64,000 nt of DNA from Pseudozyma flocculosa PF-1 (taxonomy: Eukaryota > Basidiomycota > Ustilaginomycetes > Ustilaginales > Ustilaginaceae), in the NCBI RefSeq assembly GCF_000417875.1, contig NW_006920877.1, forward strand, positions 557,085 to 621,084. Reading direction: 5' to 3'. Both the position numbers and the translations under genes were made by a program. The notes beneath the pieces were generated by a model, which saw nothing but the letters and a program-made list of their open reading frames with translations, searched no databases and had not been told where the DNA came from. Positions 30,702-43,400 of the stretch are shown one piece after another (the first letter of the stretch is position 1; the number at the start of each line of letters is the position of its first letter).

Positions 30702-32721
30702 ATGGCCTCTTCATCCCTGCCGCCCGCCTACCTGGCCGGGCCGTTCCCATCGGGCAAGGCCCTCACAGAGAACCTCGCCGCGGCCACAAGGCCTCCATCG
30801 CCCTCGCACGCTGGCAAGCCGTCCCTCCCCACCCACCTCTACTCTGACCTACCCCCGCACCTGCTCCAGCCAGACGGCACGCCCGACTACCTCCGCCTCA
30901 TCCTCAGCGCAGATGTCTACGACCTGGTCAAGCAGACGCCGCTCCAGCCGGGCGTCAACCTCTCGGCAAAGACGGGCTGCGAGATCCTCCTCAAGCGCGA
31001 GGACCTACAGCCCGTATTCAGCTTCAAGCTGCGCGGCGCCTTCAACATGATGCGACAGCTCGACGACGAACAAAAGTGGAAGGGCGTCATCGCCTGCAGC
31101 GCCGGCAACCACGCACAGGGCGTCGCCATGGCCGGCGCCCATCTCCACATCCCCTGCACCATCGTCATGCCCCAGGGCACACCCTCGATCAAGACCCAGA
31201 ACGTCAAGCGCCTCGGCGCAAAAGTCGTCCTCCACGGGCAGGACTTTGACGAGGCCAAGGCAGAGTGCACCCGCCTCGCCGAGGCCCACGGCCTCAAAAT
31301 CATCCCGCCCTTTGACCACCCCAAGGTCATTGCCGGCCAGGGCACCATCGGCGTCGAGATCTGCAGGCAGACCGACATGAACAAGGTCGACGCCATCTTC
31401 TGCTGCGTCGGCGGAGGCGGCCTGCTGGCGGGCGTCGCCGCCTACATCAAGCGCATCGCCCCGCCCCACGTCAAGGTGATTGGCGTCGAGACCTACGACG
31501 GCGACGCCCTCGCCCAATCGCTCGAAAAGGGCCACCGCGTCACGCTCGACGAGGTCGGCCTATTTAGCGACGGGACGGCGGTGCGCGTCGTGGGCGAGGA
31601 GTGCTTCCGCATCTGCCAGCAAGAGGTCGACGGCGTCGTCCGCGTCTCCAACGACGAGATCTGCGCCGCCATCAAGGACATCTTCGAAGACACACGATCG
31701 GTGCCCGAACCCGCGGGCGCCCTCGCCGTAGCCGGAATGAAGCGCTACATTGCCACCCACGGCCTGGCCAACTCGGGCAAAAAGTTTGTCGGCATGGTGT
31801 CGGGCGCCAACATGAACTTTGGCCGCCTGCGCTTCGTCGCCGAGCGCGCCGAGCTGGGAGAGAAGAAGGAGGTGCTCCTCTCGGTCGAGATCCCAGAGGA
31901 GCCGGGGAGCTTCCTGCGCCTCCACAGCCACCTGCACCCGCGCAACGTCACCGAGTTCAGCTACCGGTACAATGCCGGCGCGAGGGCGCACATCTACCTG
32001 TCATTCATGCTCAGTGGGACGCCTCCCGCAGCATCCGCCGCGGCGGCGGCACAGGCGGGGCAGCAGACGGCCTCGCTGCCCGTGCCCGCGGCCGTGACGA
32101 AGAGCACGACGGCGGCGCAGGCGGCCGCCGAGGATCCGGCGCAGGTGTCGGACAGCCTGGCCGATGCATCGTCGTCGGAGCTCGCGGGCATCCTCCGGAC
32201 GCTCGAGCAGGACGGCATGCGCGCCCTCGACATCAGCGGCGACGAGATGGCAAAGAGCCACGCGCGGTACCTGGTGGGCGGGAGAGAGAATGTCGAAAAC
32301 GAGCGCGTGGTCCGCTTCGGTGAGTGTCGCCGTCCGCTCCGATGCGGCCATGCTGCCGAGTCGTCCAAGCCGCGCCCTACGTCCGTTCCCGCTGACCTCC
32401 TGATTCGACCCTCAACCTCCTAACTTCGTCCCATTGTTGTCTCTGCGCTCGCTCGTCGCGGCTCTCCTTCCCTTCCCTGCAGAGTTTCCGGAACGGCCGG
32501 GAGCGTTGCGCAAGTTCCTCGTGGGCCTGCACAAGGGTTGGAACATCACCCTCTTCCACTACCGCAACCACGGCTCCGACGTGGGCAAGGTGCTCACGGG
32601 CATCCAGGTGCCGCCAAACGAGGACGCGGCGTTCCAAAAGTACCTCGTCGACCTGGGATACCAGTACCACGAGGAGACGCACAACCCCGTCTACAAAAAG
32701 TACCTTCGCGGCGACAGCTGA
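30702..32721 (+). CDS. ILV1: Threonine deaminase (threonine ammonia-lyase, biosynthetic)
   Basis: Exons 30702-32319 and 32483-32721 joined as G|AG (Glu); 618 residues. It catalyses the PLP-dependent conversion of threonine to 2-oxobutanoate, the committed step to isoleucine. The PLP lysine is Lys109 in [18 protein letters not shown] (about 133-140) and the glycine loop CVGGGGLL (about 235-242) cradle the cofactor. The C-terminal half contains two ACT-like regulatory repeats ([14 protein letters not shown]...VTEFSYRYN and [13 protein letters not shown]...[10 protein letters not shown]), the site of isoleucine feedback in this family. Odd: about 50 residues of Ala/Gln/Thr/Ser-rich low complexity (about 440-490) are inserted inside the first ACT-like repeat after IYLSFML. 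The usual mitochondrial presequence is not obvious at the N-terminus. Confidence 0.95.
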
Positions 32722-32785
32722 GAGGGCGCCTCGTGCCGTCGGGCTTGGGTGTCGTTGGTCGGCCGAGGAATAGAGGTTGAGGACG

Positions 32786-32818
32786 CTGCGATGCGATGCG
32801 ATGCGATGCGATGCGATA
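32786..32818. repeat. (GATGC)n pentanucleotide repeat
   Basis: About six CGATG/GATGC units in the 170-base convergent space between ILV1 and the CutA gene. Confidence 0.9.
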
Positions 32819-32892
32819 CAATAAGAGGGCCCTCTGGCCTCTGTGCTTGCGTGCGTGCGTCAGTGGTCGTCTGCTGTGCCGCGTGACGGCGT

Positions 32893-33867
32893 CTAGGCGG
32901 GAGCACCGACGCTCTGCCTGATCCAGTCGAGGTAGCCTTTGGAACCGGCCTTGATCTGCAAGCCGAGCGGTGGTTGGCGGCAGGACGCGACGTCGTCCTG
33001 GTGAGCGCGCTTAGAGCCTGCCTTTCTGAGGTCGAGCGAGGAAGGTGGCCACTCACGTCGAGGGCAATGACTTCGGGTTCGTCGTAAGAGTGGGTGGAGC
33101 ACACGAACCGGGTCAGGTCCGGCACCTTGCTCGACAGCGTCTACTTGGTGTTGCGTCCGGTGGGCGGGCAGGCGGGCGGGCGGTGAGAAGGAGAGAGGGG
33201 GGCTTGAAGGGTGAGTACCGAGCTGCACAGTGGCACTCCAGAAGGGATGGAGGGGCCGAGGAGGGGTAAAGACGGACGCACCTTGCAGACCATGAGGATC
33301 TCCTGGTCCTTTTCCACCTTGCCCTGCCACTTGTATCTGCGCCTCGCAGTGCCATGTCCGTCCCAGGGAGGCGGGAGAGTTGAGCCAAAGGGCTAGCCCT
33401 AATCGCGGAGAGCACGAAAGGTGGGAGGGGGTGGGGCGAAGACCTACATGGAAGTGACTTTGGGGACGAGGTTGGCGCAGGCGATCAAGTCGCTTTGCAC
33501 TGTCGCCGCACCGACCGATCTCGACGTAGCGTCAGTATCAGCCCCGCGGCGCTCCCACGGTCTGAGCGTGTGGGAGTGTGGGGTAGGACGCACGCATCGA
33601 TTCGGCCAGGCTCTCCGCCTCTTCCTGCTTGTTGGTCGTGATCAGCACTATCACCGCCGAGTCATCGCCGCCCGCAGACGTTGGGGCTGATGACGAGCTG
33701 GCAAAGATTTGGCTCGGTCGTCGCGAGGGCGGTACCGGCATCTTTGTAGCGCTCCTCACCCGGAATGCGCGGTGATGCGGTGGAGGGAGGCAGAGGTGCG
33801 AACGCAAGGTGCAGGAAGGTACGAGAGAAGTGGGCCTTAGGGTGGTCGCGGTGCGGAGGAGCAGCAT
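32893..33867 (-). CDS. CutA1-family protein, probably mitochondrial
   Basis: Five small exons: 33867-33594, 33499-33448, 33336-33282, 33140-33057 and 32955-32893 (528 bases, 175 residues), all phases consistent. After the N-terminal ~70 residues the full CutA fold is readable: VIVLITTNKQEEAESLAESM, ACANLVPKVTSIYKWQGKVE, EILMVCKTLSS, PDLTRFVCSTHSYDEPEVIAL and the terminal YLDWI. CutA proteins are small trimers, first linked to divalent-cation tolerance in bacteria; the eukaryotic role is unclear. The first ~45 residues (MLLLRTATTLRPTSL..., Arg/Ser-rich, no acidic residues) look like a mitochondrial targeting sequence. A GTGAGG inside exon 1 could mark a further intron, but the frame stays open across it. 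Confidence 0.87.
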
Positions 33868-34090
33868 CGTCGTGGTCGAGAAGGCTGAACGAGAAAGGAG
33901 GTGGTGAGAGCGACAAGTGAGAGGTGGAGGTTGAGAGGCTCGCACGAGCCTCCGTCTATTCAGCATCTTCCGTCTGTGCCTCTTGACACAGGCCCGGCAA
34001 GGGCAAGCCCGCACCATCGTGCTGCTAATGTACACCTGCGAGCGGAGGCCGACGACGACGGCCTGCAAACGGCTTCGGGTCTGGGGACCA

Positions 34091-34380
34091 TCAGGCGAGA
34101 CCGGCGGCCCGCTTGACCTCTTCGGCAAAGCCCTCGCCCTTGTCCTCTTCGGGCTGCGCCGTCTCGCCCATCTCCCACCGCTGCATGCCCACCACCTCGA
34201 CGACGACGCCGCCGTCGTCGTTGGCACTCGCCGCCTCGAGGCCCTTGGATGCCGCCCAGTCGCGCAGCACCTGCTGCACCGGCTGCGCGTTGCTCTCGGG
34301 CGAAGGCGCGGCCGTGGGGAGCAGCATCATAAAGGGCTGCGAGTAGAGCGCCTCGCTCGGCTCGCCCGTCTCGCCCTCGC

Positions 34381-34411
<31 letters not shown>

Positions 34412-35603
34412 GGCATCGCGGATGCTCTTGGTATTCATCCCGGCCGTCTGCCTCGCCAGCGAGCGGACGAGCGCACGCGCCGAGTCCTGGATGGTCGGCG
34501 GCACCTCCTTGCCCGAGGCGGCCAGCGTGGCAGGCAGGGTCGGGCTGGCGATCCTGGTCAGGAGCAACGAGGCGACCCGCCCCGTCGTCAGGACGTAGCC
34601 GGGAGCCGTGTGCGCCTTGGATGTCGATGCGGTCGAAGAGCCGCCGTGGGCAAAGGCAGAGGCGAGGTGCAGGATCGAGCTGCCCTCGGAGCGACCCGTC
34701 TCGGAGCGGCGGGGCGCCGATGGCGAGGGTACGGCGGGGCCCTGGACGGCGCAGGCCCGGGCAATGCTGATCTTTTCGCCAAGGCGAGAGACGGTGTCGA
34801 TGATGGCGGCTGCCACCGTCTTGGGGGCCCCGGCGGTGGCTGCCGCCTCGGGCGAGCTGGGGAGCAGCGGGAAGGCGAGCAGCTCCTCGACGGGGATGTC
34901 GACGATCGAGGCTTCGGCCGACGATGACGTCGCGCTGCCGGATGCCGCGGCGAGCGTGGGGAAGAGGGCGGCCGTGTGGGCAATGTCGCGCACCAGCTGT
35001 CCGAAGACCTCGTTCCTGGCGACGAAGTCGGTCTCGCAGTTGACCTCGACGAGCGAGCCTTGGGCGGACGACGTGGCGCCGATGCCCGCCATGACAGCCT
35101 CGGGCTTCAGCTGCGACTTGTTGCTCGCCTCGAGCGGCGTGGGTAGGCCGTCCGAGAGGACCGAGACGGCCACGACGCCTTCCCGCACGCTGCGGCCCGC
35201 GACCTTTTCGGCCTTTTTGGCGCCACTCTTCCTGCGGTCCTCCTCGAGCCAGCGCAAGGCAGCGTTGACGTCGTCGTCGTCGGGCGACGAGGCAGCGCGG
35301 CTGGCCAGCAGAGCCTCGCGCGCCTTGATCATCGAGGTGCCCGGCATGAGCTTACGCAGCTCGCCGATCGACTTGATCGAAGGCTTCTTGGGCTCCAGCG
35401 CAAGCGAGGAGGTGCCGAATGTGCGGCACTGGCATGGCTGGCGGAGCGCTGTCCTGTTGCCGGCAGAAGAGGTGTCGATGCAGAGCACGAGCAGAGAGGA
35501 GGGCAGACAGTCAGTGATCAGGACGAGATCAGGTGGAGTTGGCCGGCGGATGGGGAGAGACGAGGACTCACCTTGCAATTCCAAAAAGTGCGCGAGACGA
35601 CAT
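34091..35603 (-). CDS. TSF1: Mitochondrial elongation factor Ts
   Basis: Exon 1 (35603-35572) encodes only MSSRALFGIAR. Exon 2 (35453-34091) completes 464 residues. The tiny first exon gives a typical mitochondrial presequence, continued by TALRQPCQCRTFGTSSLA. The EF-Ts UBA-like N-terminal domain follows: ELRKLMPGTSMIKAREALLA and ALRWLEEDRRKSGAKKAEKVAGR...EG. Next is the core signature LVEVNCETDFVARNEVF. EF-Ts recharges EF-Tu with GTP in mitochondrial translation. The protein is longer than bacterial EF-Ts, with Ala/Ser/Pro-rich insertions and a (Ala-Ser) repeat (about residues 350-365) encoded by GCCGAA repeats on the plus strand. A longer upstream open frame (to 35872) exists, but the GTGAGT/CAACAG splice to the short exon restores a credible presequence. 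Confidence 0.9.
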
Positions 35604-37819
35604 GACGAGGTCGAAGACGAGGTGCGAAACGAAGCGGAGGGTTGCTGTCGTCGTCCAGGCGAGAGAGTGTGCAAGGGATGCGGAGCAGCGAGGACGTGGA
35701 AGCAGGTTAAGCCGCAGCCGCAGCTCGTCCACGAAGCTTTCTTCTCGACCTGCTTACCCTGCATGCCCCGATTGTGAAGGAGCCCGATGGAGTGTGCTCC
35801 CGCCGATCCGATGGCCGATCCCGGATCGGTGCCGCACGCCTCAACCTCCCTGGCATGGCCTGCACACCTCACCCCAGGCCGCCGAGGGCTTCGTCGGCGG
35901 TGTCGGTCGAGTGCCGCTGCCTCGTCCTTGCCAGCGTCGATACCATCGTCAGCCTCGGCCGGGGGCAGAAACAGGTGTCAGAGTGAGAGGGAGGCCCGGA
36001 GCGACGTTTGACCGTCGAAGTCGACGGCGATGGAGGCAACCTTGACGGATTAACCTCGTATTTCTGGAAGCCTTTTCTGGTCGAGGCTTCTTTCGATACC
36101 TTGGCCGACCTCCGACAACCGACCGCCGCCGCTCGAGCCGACGGAAGCACAGATCGAGCACAGCTCAGCACAACATGCTGTGGCAGCGCATCCTGGTCCG
36201 GATAGCCTCGCAGATGCCGAAGCGGGCAGACTGCCGGTCGAGAGCAGGGATCCAGTGCCATCTTCCCCGCCGCTCCGCCAGGTCCCGCTGTCAGTCGACT
36301 GCGCTGCGCGGAGAACTCGGAGCGACGCCGACAGCCTCCGAAGCAGGATCAGACAGGTCTTCTCGCCCGGACGCCGACAGCGGGCGCGCAAGCCACGGCA
36401 AGCATGTCCGAGGGACAACCAGGCCTGGCCACGCCAGGACCACAGGCCTACGATGCCAGGAGGCGGAAAGGACAGATCGGGGAAAATGGGAGCCGACGGT
36501 TCGTCGAGGGTTAGGGCGAGCGAGTCTCGCACCCGTGGCCGGTGTGTGTGCCAAGACGAGCGAGCGAGCGGGGCGCGTGCTGCTTGGCAGGCCAGGCAGG
36601 CCTGGCTGACTGGCTGGCTTGGCGTGTGGAAGCCACCACAAAGGGTGCTGGCGACGACGCCGAAGCTCCGCCACCGGCCGGAAAGCGATGCTGAAGCCGC
36701 CCGACGGCGGGGATCAGCCGAAGGCAAGCGGGGGACCACGCGGACGAAGCTGAGCGCAGCCGGCCCTGCTGGTCTGCGTTTGGGGGACCGCTCGTCCGTC
36801 CCGCCCCTCGGCGATCAAAGGCTTGTGCGACGGACCAGGCCGACGCCCGCTTGAAAACCGCGCGCACGCCACGCACGCCGCGCATGCTGTTAAGGCCACT
36901 AGGCCCACCTCGCTCTGTGTCTGCCTGCGCGCCCGCATCTCCGCACCGACTCGCTGCGGAAAAAGGCTTGGCGGACAAAGAGCCAGCGGGTCGATACCGC
37001 CGCGAGCATGGCAAAACGCAGGCTCATCTTGTAAACAAGCAAAGCGGGCACAGCCCGCGCGCCGGGGATGGCAAGTCAGCCACGATCTCGAGATCTTCAG
37101 ATCAACAACCTAGCTCCAGACGGTAGCGGTGGCCAGAGCGAACCGCCAGGCAGGGTGTCAGGCCTCCCAACAAGGCCGCCCTTTCCGTCGGTAGCGACGG
37201 GGCGTGCGGGCCGCGTCAGGCTGGCGCGCAGGCAGGTCTCGCTTGCCGCCCGGCGTGCTGCCAGCGAAACTTCGCAGCAGATCGGCATGCATCTGCAAGT
37301 CGCCAATCCGTGCAGGCCTGCCCGTCCTGGCCTAGCCTAACTGCCCGGGGGAGCCCGCCTCCTGACTCTGGTTCGCCCGGTCACCCGCGCCACGACGATG
37401 GCGACCATCGGCTGCCTGCCTGACTGGCAGGCGGCATCGTCGCGCCCGCATCAACCAAGCCAAGGTCAGCGCGATGCCTCGCACGCCAGCAGCCAATCCC
37501 GAAACTCAAGGCTGCCCGCGCAGCTGCAACGACACCCACGAAGATCAGCTGGACCAGGCAGCAGGCAGGGCTGGCTGGTCTCGTGCAGGATCGAGCGTAG
37601 TAGCGAGGTACAGTATCGGGAGCGATGCCGGCCACTTGACTAGCGCAAAAGCCTCGCCCGGTCGATCCAGGCCTAGCCTGCCTAGCCTTTTAGCCCGCGC
37701 GCCGAGTCTGCCTGCATACGGAGGGATGAGGGCGAAGATCCAGAGCTACCGTACCCACACCATCACCGACCCGGGCCGCTGTTCTATTTCGAGTCGACGA
37801 GGGGGCGTGTGCCACCTAA

Positions 37820-37951
37820 GAAGGTGATGACTTCTCAACTGGTCGATGCGGACGCGTCGAGAAAGTACACTGACAGATCGACAGCCTCGCTCGCGGGTCG
37901 ATCATACCGCTTGTTGCAGTGACCTACAGTATGTAGTCAGTCATCACCTTC
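37820..37951. repeat. 12-bp inverted repeat with 108-base spacer
   Basis: GAAGGTGATGAC at 37820-37831 and its exact reverse complement GTCATCACCTTC at 37940-37951. The left arm contains a GTGATGA string. Confidence 0.8.
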
Positions 37952-39087
37952 GGCGCTTCGGATACATGGCTAGCTCGACCTCTGCTGTCCCCGCGTTGCA
38001 AAGGTGCCTATTCCGATCGTCTGTCTGCACCGGCACCGGCCGAAGCAGGCAAGCCAGCGATGTGGTTCGAGGAGACGACGACAGGGGCTCCCGCCGGCGG
38101 GATACTGTAGAGGGCGGTTCTGAGCGGCTCGAACAGAGTCCGCTTCAAGGGGCTCCCGCCGACAGAGGCGACCGATTCCGCAACGCAGGGAGCCTGAGGC
38201 CTTCGATCTGTATGTGAGCGTGGTTCGCCACGGGCGCGTCCTTTTGGAGCCAGAGGCAAGCATCCTACTCCTAGGCTACGCTACCCTAGGCTAGGGGAAG
38301 GCGGCTTGGCCAGGCGGGCGGGAGCTGGCGGTTTGAGAGAGCTCGGATCGGCTGCACCCCCTCTCGGAATGTTTGCCGATGCTCGGGTTGCCACGAAGAG
38401 GCGGGCCAGGCAGGCAGGCAGGCAGCCCGCTTTCTCTGTCGACGAAGGAAAGAAGTCTTCGACGTACGCCATCGACCGCCCGACGGGAGCACTCGAGGCT
38501 GTTGGCTACAGTACTGACCTCTCCGACCTCTTCGTTGCCTGCTCGACGGCGTGCCCCACTCTACTCTCTCTGGCTGTTAGTTTGGGTTCGTCGGAGGCGG
38601 AGCTGGCCGAGCTCGACGAGCGCGACGCCGGGTGCAAGCAAGTCGGAACTGGCCTGGCCTGCTACGGTCCGGTAGCTCTGGAGGCCCTTTGCAGGGGGGC
38701 GACTACTCTGTGCGTGTCGCGTGTCAGTGGGCGAGGGCAGGGCGAGAGGAAAGCCAAGTCCAACGACCGGGCCAGGCTAGGCTTTGCAACACAACAGATG
38801 GCGCGGGAGGGCGGCCGAATTGAGATTGCTTTCTTGGCTGGCGTCGGACGGTCGCGCGGGCGCAAAGACAGGCTAGGCCTTCCTTCCATCGCCAGACTGA
38901 CGGCTGGGTGATTTGATTCGAAGCTCTCGCCACCTCGTCGACCTTCATCACAACGTCGGCCTGGTTGCTTAGCTTGCTCGCAGGCTTGCTGGTGATGATG
39001 GCGGTCGAGGCCAGGTGGTCGGCGGTTTGGGTCGAGTGGGGGCGGGCTGAGCTGACGCGCGGTAGGTCGTGGCGGGCATGCCCGTCT

Positions 39088-39116
39088 GCCCGCCTGCCTG
39101 CCTGCCTGCCTGCCTG
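39088..39116. repeat. (CTGC)n tetranucleotide repeat
   Basis: About six to seven CTGC/CCTG units within gene-poor block 1. Confidence 0.9.
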
Positions 39117-40421
39117 TGTGTGAGCGTCGGACTGGAAAGCGCATGTACGTCGGTCGGGCGTCGAAAATTGGGGGTTGCCAGGGTTGCCTGGCTGCGTGCG
39201 CCGCCCTGCCTGGACCGACCCTGCCCTTGATCCGCGTCCATGCCGACGCAGCTCGCCCCGACCTGGCCTACCAAAGGGGGGCACTGCCTGCCTGCCTTCC
39301 CGCCTGCCTCTCTCTCTCTCTTAACTTTCTCTCTAAGCCCGCGAGCCCCACGGCGACCTAGGCAACCTCGAGCCTACCTGTTGCGCCTCTCTGTCCTGCC
39401 AAACCCACCCTGTCGACCAAACCAACCGTCCGTCCGTCCGTCCGCCAGGCCCCCCCGTCCGACCCGACTGACCGAGCCAGTACCAGCCCCTTCCTCCTCC
39501 TGGACCGCCAACTGTTCAGCCCTAGCTGTAGCTGGCCTACTCTACTCTGCATCGATTCGACCTCGTTCTCCTTCTCTCGCGCCCGCAGCAATAGCGCGCC
39601 CTGCTTGTCGCCACCAACACCATCATACTTCTTCTCTTTGCCGTCATCCTGCTTACCGGTAGCCAACGACCGACCGACCGACCACCCGTCCGGCCCCGCC
39701 GCGATACCGCCATTCGTTTTTTTCAGTCTCGTAGCCCGTCACCGTCTGTCCTGGCACAGCCCCCACTCGGCCACTAGTCGCAGTCACTTCCGCCTCTGCC
39801 TTTTGTCTGTCAGAAAGACAGATCGACTCTTGCTCTCTTCGGCGCTCGACCCCAGCCAGCGCCTTGACCCGGCGACCGGCCCAGGCACCGTCACCGACCC
39901 TGCGTCTCACCCTCGGATCACTCCTACCAGTAGCGTGGCATTGCTCGATTCAACACCATCGTCCATCGCCGCGTCCAACCACCAGGCGCTGGTCTCACCC
40001 TCTCTCTCTTTCTTTCTCTGCCTCGCCGTCATCGCCTCGTCCTCCGGTTCGAGGACGACGTGTCGCCGCGCCGACTGGCCCTCACTGCAGCCCTCGAGGA
40101 TAGGTCCATGACATCGACCTGTTCGGCACCTCCGACACTCGCCCGGCCGCCCTCTCTCTCTGATATCATTTCGGCACTGCCGCCCTGTTCGCTCGACGGC
40201 TTTGTCCCCAGGTCGACGGCTGCTATAGGCCCATTCGCTGCCCGCCCGCCCACTCACAGCGATCTACCTTTTCACCCACGTCGATCCTCGCCGCCAGGCT
40301 CGAGACGACCAACCACCTGATCTGACCTCGCCTCGCCTCGCGCCACCTCACCTCACCTCTCGTCGCCCGACCTCAGCGCTCGCCGCGGGGACAGGCTGGT
40401 TCTGCTGCCGGTGTCGCTAGG

Positions 40422-43400
40422 ATGGACGCTCACACTCTCAACGCCTGGACCCGGTTCGCCCTGCAAAAGGGCGGCATCGGGTCCTGCACGGCCCTCATCG
40501 ACAACCCAGCCACGGAGCCCGAGGATCTAATGTTCATGACTGGCGAAAAGATCATCGTCCTCCGCAGGCTCGACGAGGACGGCGCCGACACAAACGACCG
40601 TCCCACCAGCCTGGGTGCCCGGAGGAAGAGCAGCGCCTCGAGCAGCGCCCACGACTCGGCATCGTGGTTCCTCGGCTATTGCGAAGGTGTCGTTGGCCGC
40701 TTCAAGGGCGCACACGTCCAGTTCCACGGGCGGCTCAAGAAGCCCGTCCTGATGAGGAGGAGCGGCGTCGGCAGCGTCCCCGACACGTCCTCGCCGGTCC
40801 ATTCAAAGGACGAAGAGCTCGCACTGCCGACGGCGAGCCAGACCTACGGCTCCGACGCGGCTGCGGCGACGAGCTACGATGGCCACGTCGACTCGTCCGA
40901 CAGGCTGGCGTCGGCCTCGTCGTCGTCGTCCAAGTACGCCAGAGCCGGAGGATCATCTCCGATGCGGGGCGGTGGAGATCGTGACGGGCCGTCTCCGAGC
41001 TCCCGCGTCCGCTCCCCCGACGGTCTGCACGTTGCGACGAAAGCCGGTGGAGGAGGCTACGCTGGAGTCACGACGCCGCCGATCTCGGACGAGGGCCACC
41101 AGCTCAAGATGAAGTCGCTCCAGGCCGCTCTTGTCGAGGACGACGACCACGACGATGCCGCTTCCGACGATTCGGACGACTCTGTATCGTTGCTGCCGTG
41201 GGCGAGACAGAGCCAAGAGGTAGGCTCATCATCCAGGCCGAGAGCCGGCTCGAGCCGGCAGCAGCAGCCCGGCAAGGCCCACGGTTACGGCGATGGCGGC
41301 CTGTCTGGCGGCGGTGGCGCTTCGCATCTGCCGCCGTCGCCGATCTCGTCGAGCGAATCGCCCATCACCCGTACGTCGCACGAGGGCGCCGCGGCCGTCT
41401 CGACAACAGCCTCCGCCAAGGCGTCTAGGCGTAGCTCTCAGGAAGACACCTCGCGAGCCTCTTCTACCTACACCACCTCGGCCACCGATGACTCCGACGA
41501 TGAGGGACCCAACCGCCGCCGCGACTACACCTTCTCGATCTACGACGTCTACGGCAGAGATTCCGTCGCCTTTCCGAACTTTGACTTCCGCGAGGCCTAC
41601 GCCAACGGCGGTGGCGGAGGTGGAGCCGGCGCCGCCAACCGGAAGCGCATGTCGAGGCTGGCCGCGTCCAAGTCGTCGGAGTCGCTCGCCGCCCAAGCGA
41701 GTACGGAGCCGCTGCCGCCCTCGCCTCACCTCGCGGGCCACAAGGTGCCCGGCCGGCATGACGGCGGACCACTGCCGGGATCTCCCAGCCTCGCTCCCCT
41801 CACGGCGCGACCGGGCCAGGGCGATATCCCCGCAGCGCTGCGCTCGCCCTCGGGGCGCAGACCCAACGCAGCCCCGGATCCACGCCTGCCACCTCTGCCG
41901 AGCCCGGGCATGGGCCCGCCGAACCTTGCGTCGAGCCTGCGCCGCCAGGTCGAGGCCTCGAGCTCCCCCACCTCTCCGCCCACCTCGTACATCGAGCCGG
42001 GGCGCGGGCCCTCGCCCCGGTCACCGCCCCTGGGTCAGCACAATGGCGTCGCCGCCGCCCCTAGTGGCGCAGCGGCGGCCCGGCTCGGCCCCGTCTCATT
42101 CGACCCGCGCAGGAGGCCCTCCGCTGGCAACATTTCGGCGCCCAGCATGGTCAGCACCTCGCCCGTCACCCCAGTCGATCCGTCCCAGCCGGCGTTCTTC
42201 CCTCCTTCCCACCAGACGGCCTCTCCCACCTCGCCAGCATCCGAACTCTCCTCGGCCTCGCTACGACGTCCCGGCTTCGCAGAGTCGCTCGGCAGGCGGA
42301 GATCGCAATCGATGTCCAAGATGCAAATCAGCCTCACCGACGTCGGGCCCGCAATGCGGTCCAACGAGGCGGCAGGCTTCGCTGCCTACGGGGAGCGGGA
42401 CCTGGGGTCGCCAGGCGCCGGGCGGCTGCGGCACGGTGCGGCCGGTTCTCCCGGCCTCGGCCCTATGCGGGCGTCTTCCGATCGCTTGTCGGAGCGCGAG
42501 CGGATCCATTCGGGCAGCGGCAGCGGCATGCTGCGCAAGAACCCTTCCAACCCCACGCCCGGCCTGCACGGTGGCAGCGGCCTCCACGGCCTCTCTCCGA
42601 TGGCGCGTAGCGGCAGTCCGATGAGCAGCCGCAGCGGGCCCAGCCCGGTCAACAGCATCGACATGGCCAGGCGAGGCAGCGATGCGAGGAGCGTGGCCAC
42701 CGCGTCCCGGAGCCCCGCGCGCAGCCCGCTCAGCGAGGATCTGCGGACGCCCACCCACGCCACGCACGGCTCGGGGCCGATCTCATTTGACCCGATGGGC
42801 TTTGTCTTCCAGGGAGGACCCCCTGCCCCTCCGCAGGTCGACGACCCAGAGACGCGCGACCGCTGGTTGGCGCTGTTCAAAGAGGACGACGTTGCCGCGG
42901 CCAAGAAGAGCCGCAAGGTCAAGAAGCTGGTGCGGCAGGGCATCCCGCCGTCGATCCGCGGGCAGGCGTGGCTGTTTCTCGCCAACGCCTCGGTGCGACG
43001 GCGCGCCGGGCTGTTTGAGCAGCTGTGCAAGACGTCGCTGGCGCCCAAGGGCAAAAAGGGCAAGGAGGCGCTGTACGACGCCATCGACAAGGACCTCGAC
43101 CGCAGCTTCCCGGACCACCGGCTGTTTATGGGAGAGTCAGCGACGGGCAAGGCGGACCTCGAGGCGATCCTCAAGTCGTACGTCCACTTCAACCCGGTCA
43201 TTGGCTACACGCAAGGCATGGGCCTGCTGGCGGGGCTGGCCATGATCCACATGGCGCCCGAAGACGCCTTCTGGCTGGTGTGCGCCGCGCTGCGCGACCC
43301 GCACATGGAGGGCTACTATACGCCGGCCATGAAGCAGCTGCACGTCGACAGCGTGGTGCTGAGCAACCTGCTCTCGACCATGGACCCGGAGCTGTCGCAG

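Larger units (their letters stand above)
35604..40421. other. Gene-poor block 1 (4.8 kb)
   Basis: No open frame here has recognisable family sequence or good splice structure on either strand. The many 60-200 codon frames are expected from the GC content. It lies between the divergent EF-Ts and TBC genes. It is rich in AGGC/GCCT tetranucleotide strings (for example 36590-36610, 37310-37340, 38398-38425, 39090-39115). The last ~1 kb (39290-40420) is strongly C/T-rich, like a long 5' leader of the TBC gene. A 12-bp inverted repeat sits at 37820-37831/37940-37951. Confidence 0.55.

Noticed and set aside
35604..35872. Extended N-terminus of EF-Ts read through from 35872
   Set aside because: It crosses a GTGAGT donor and CAACAG acceptor. 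Splicing to the short exon MSSRALFGIAR gives a normal mitochondrial presequence.
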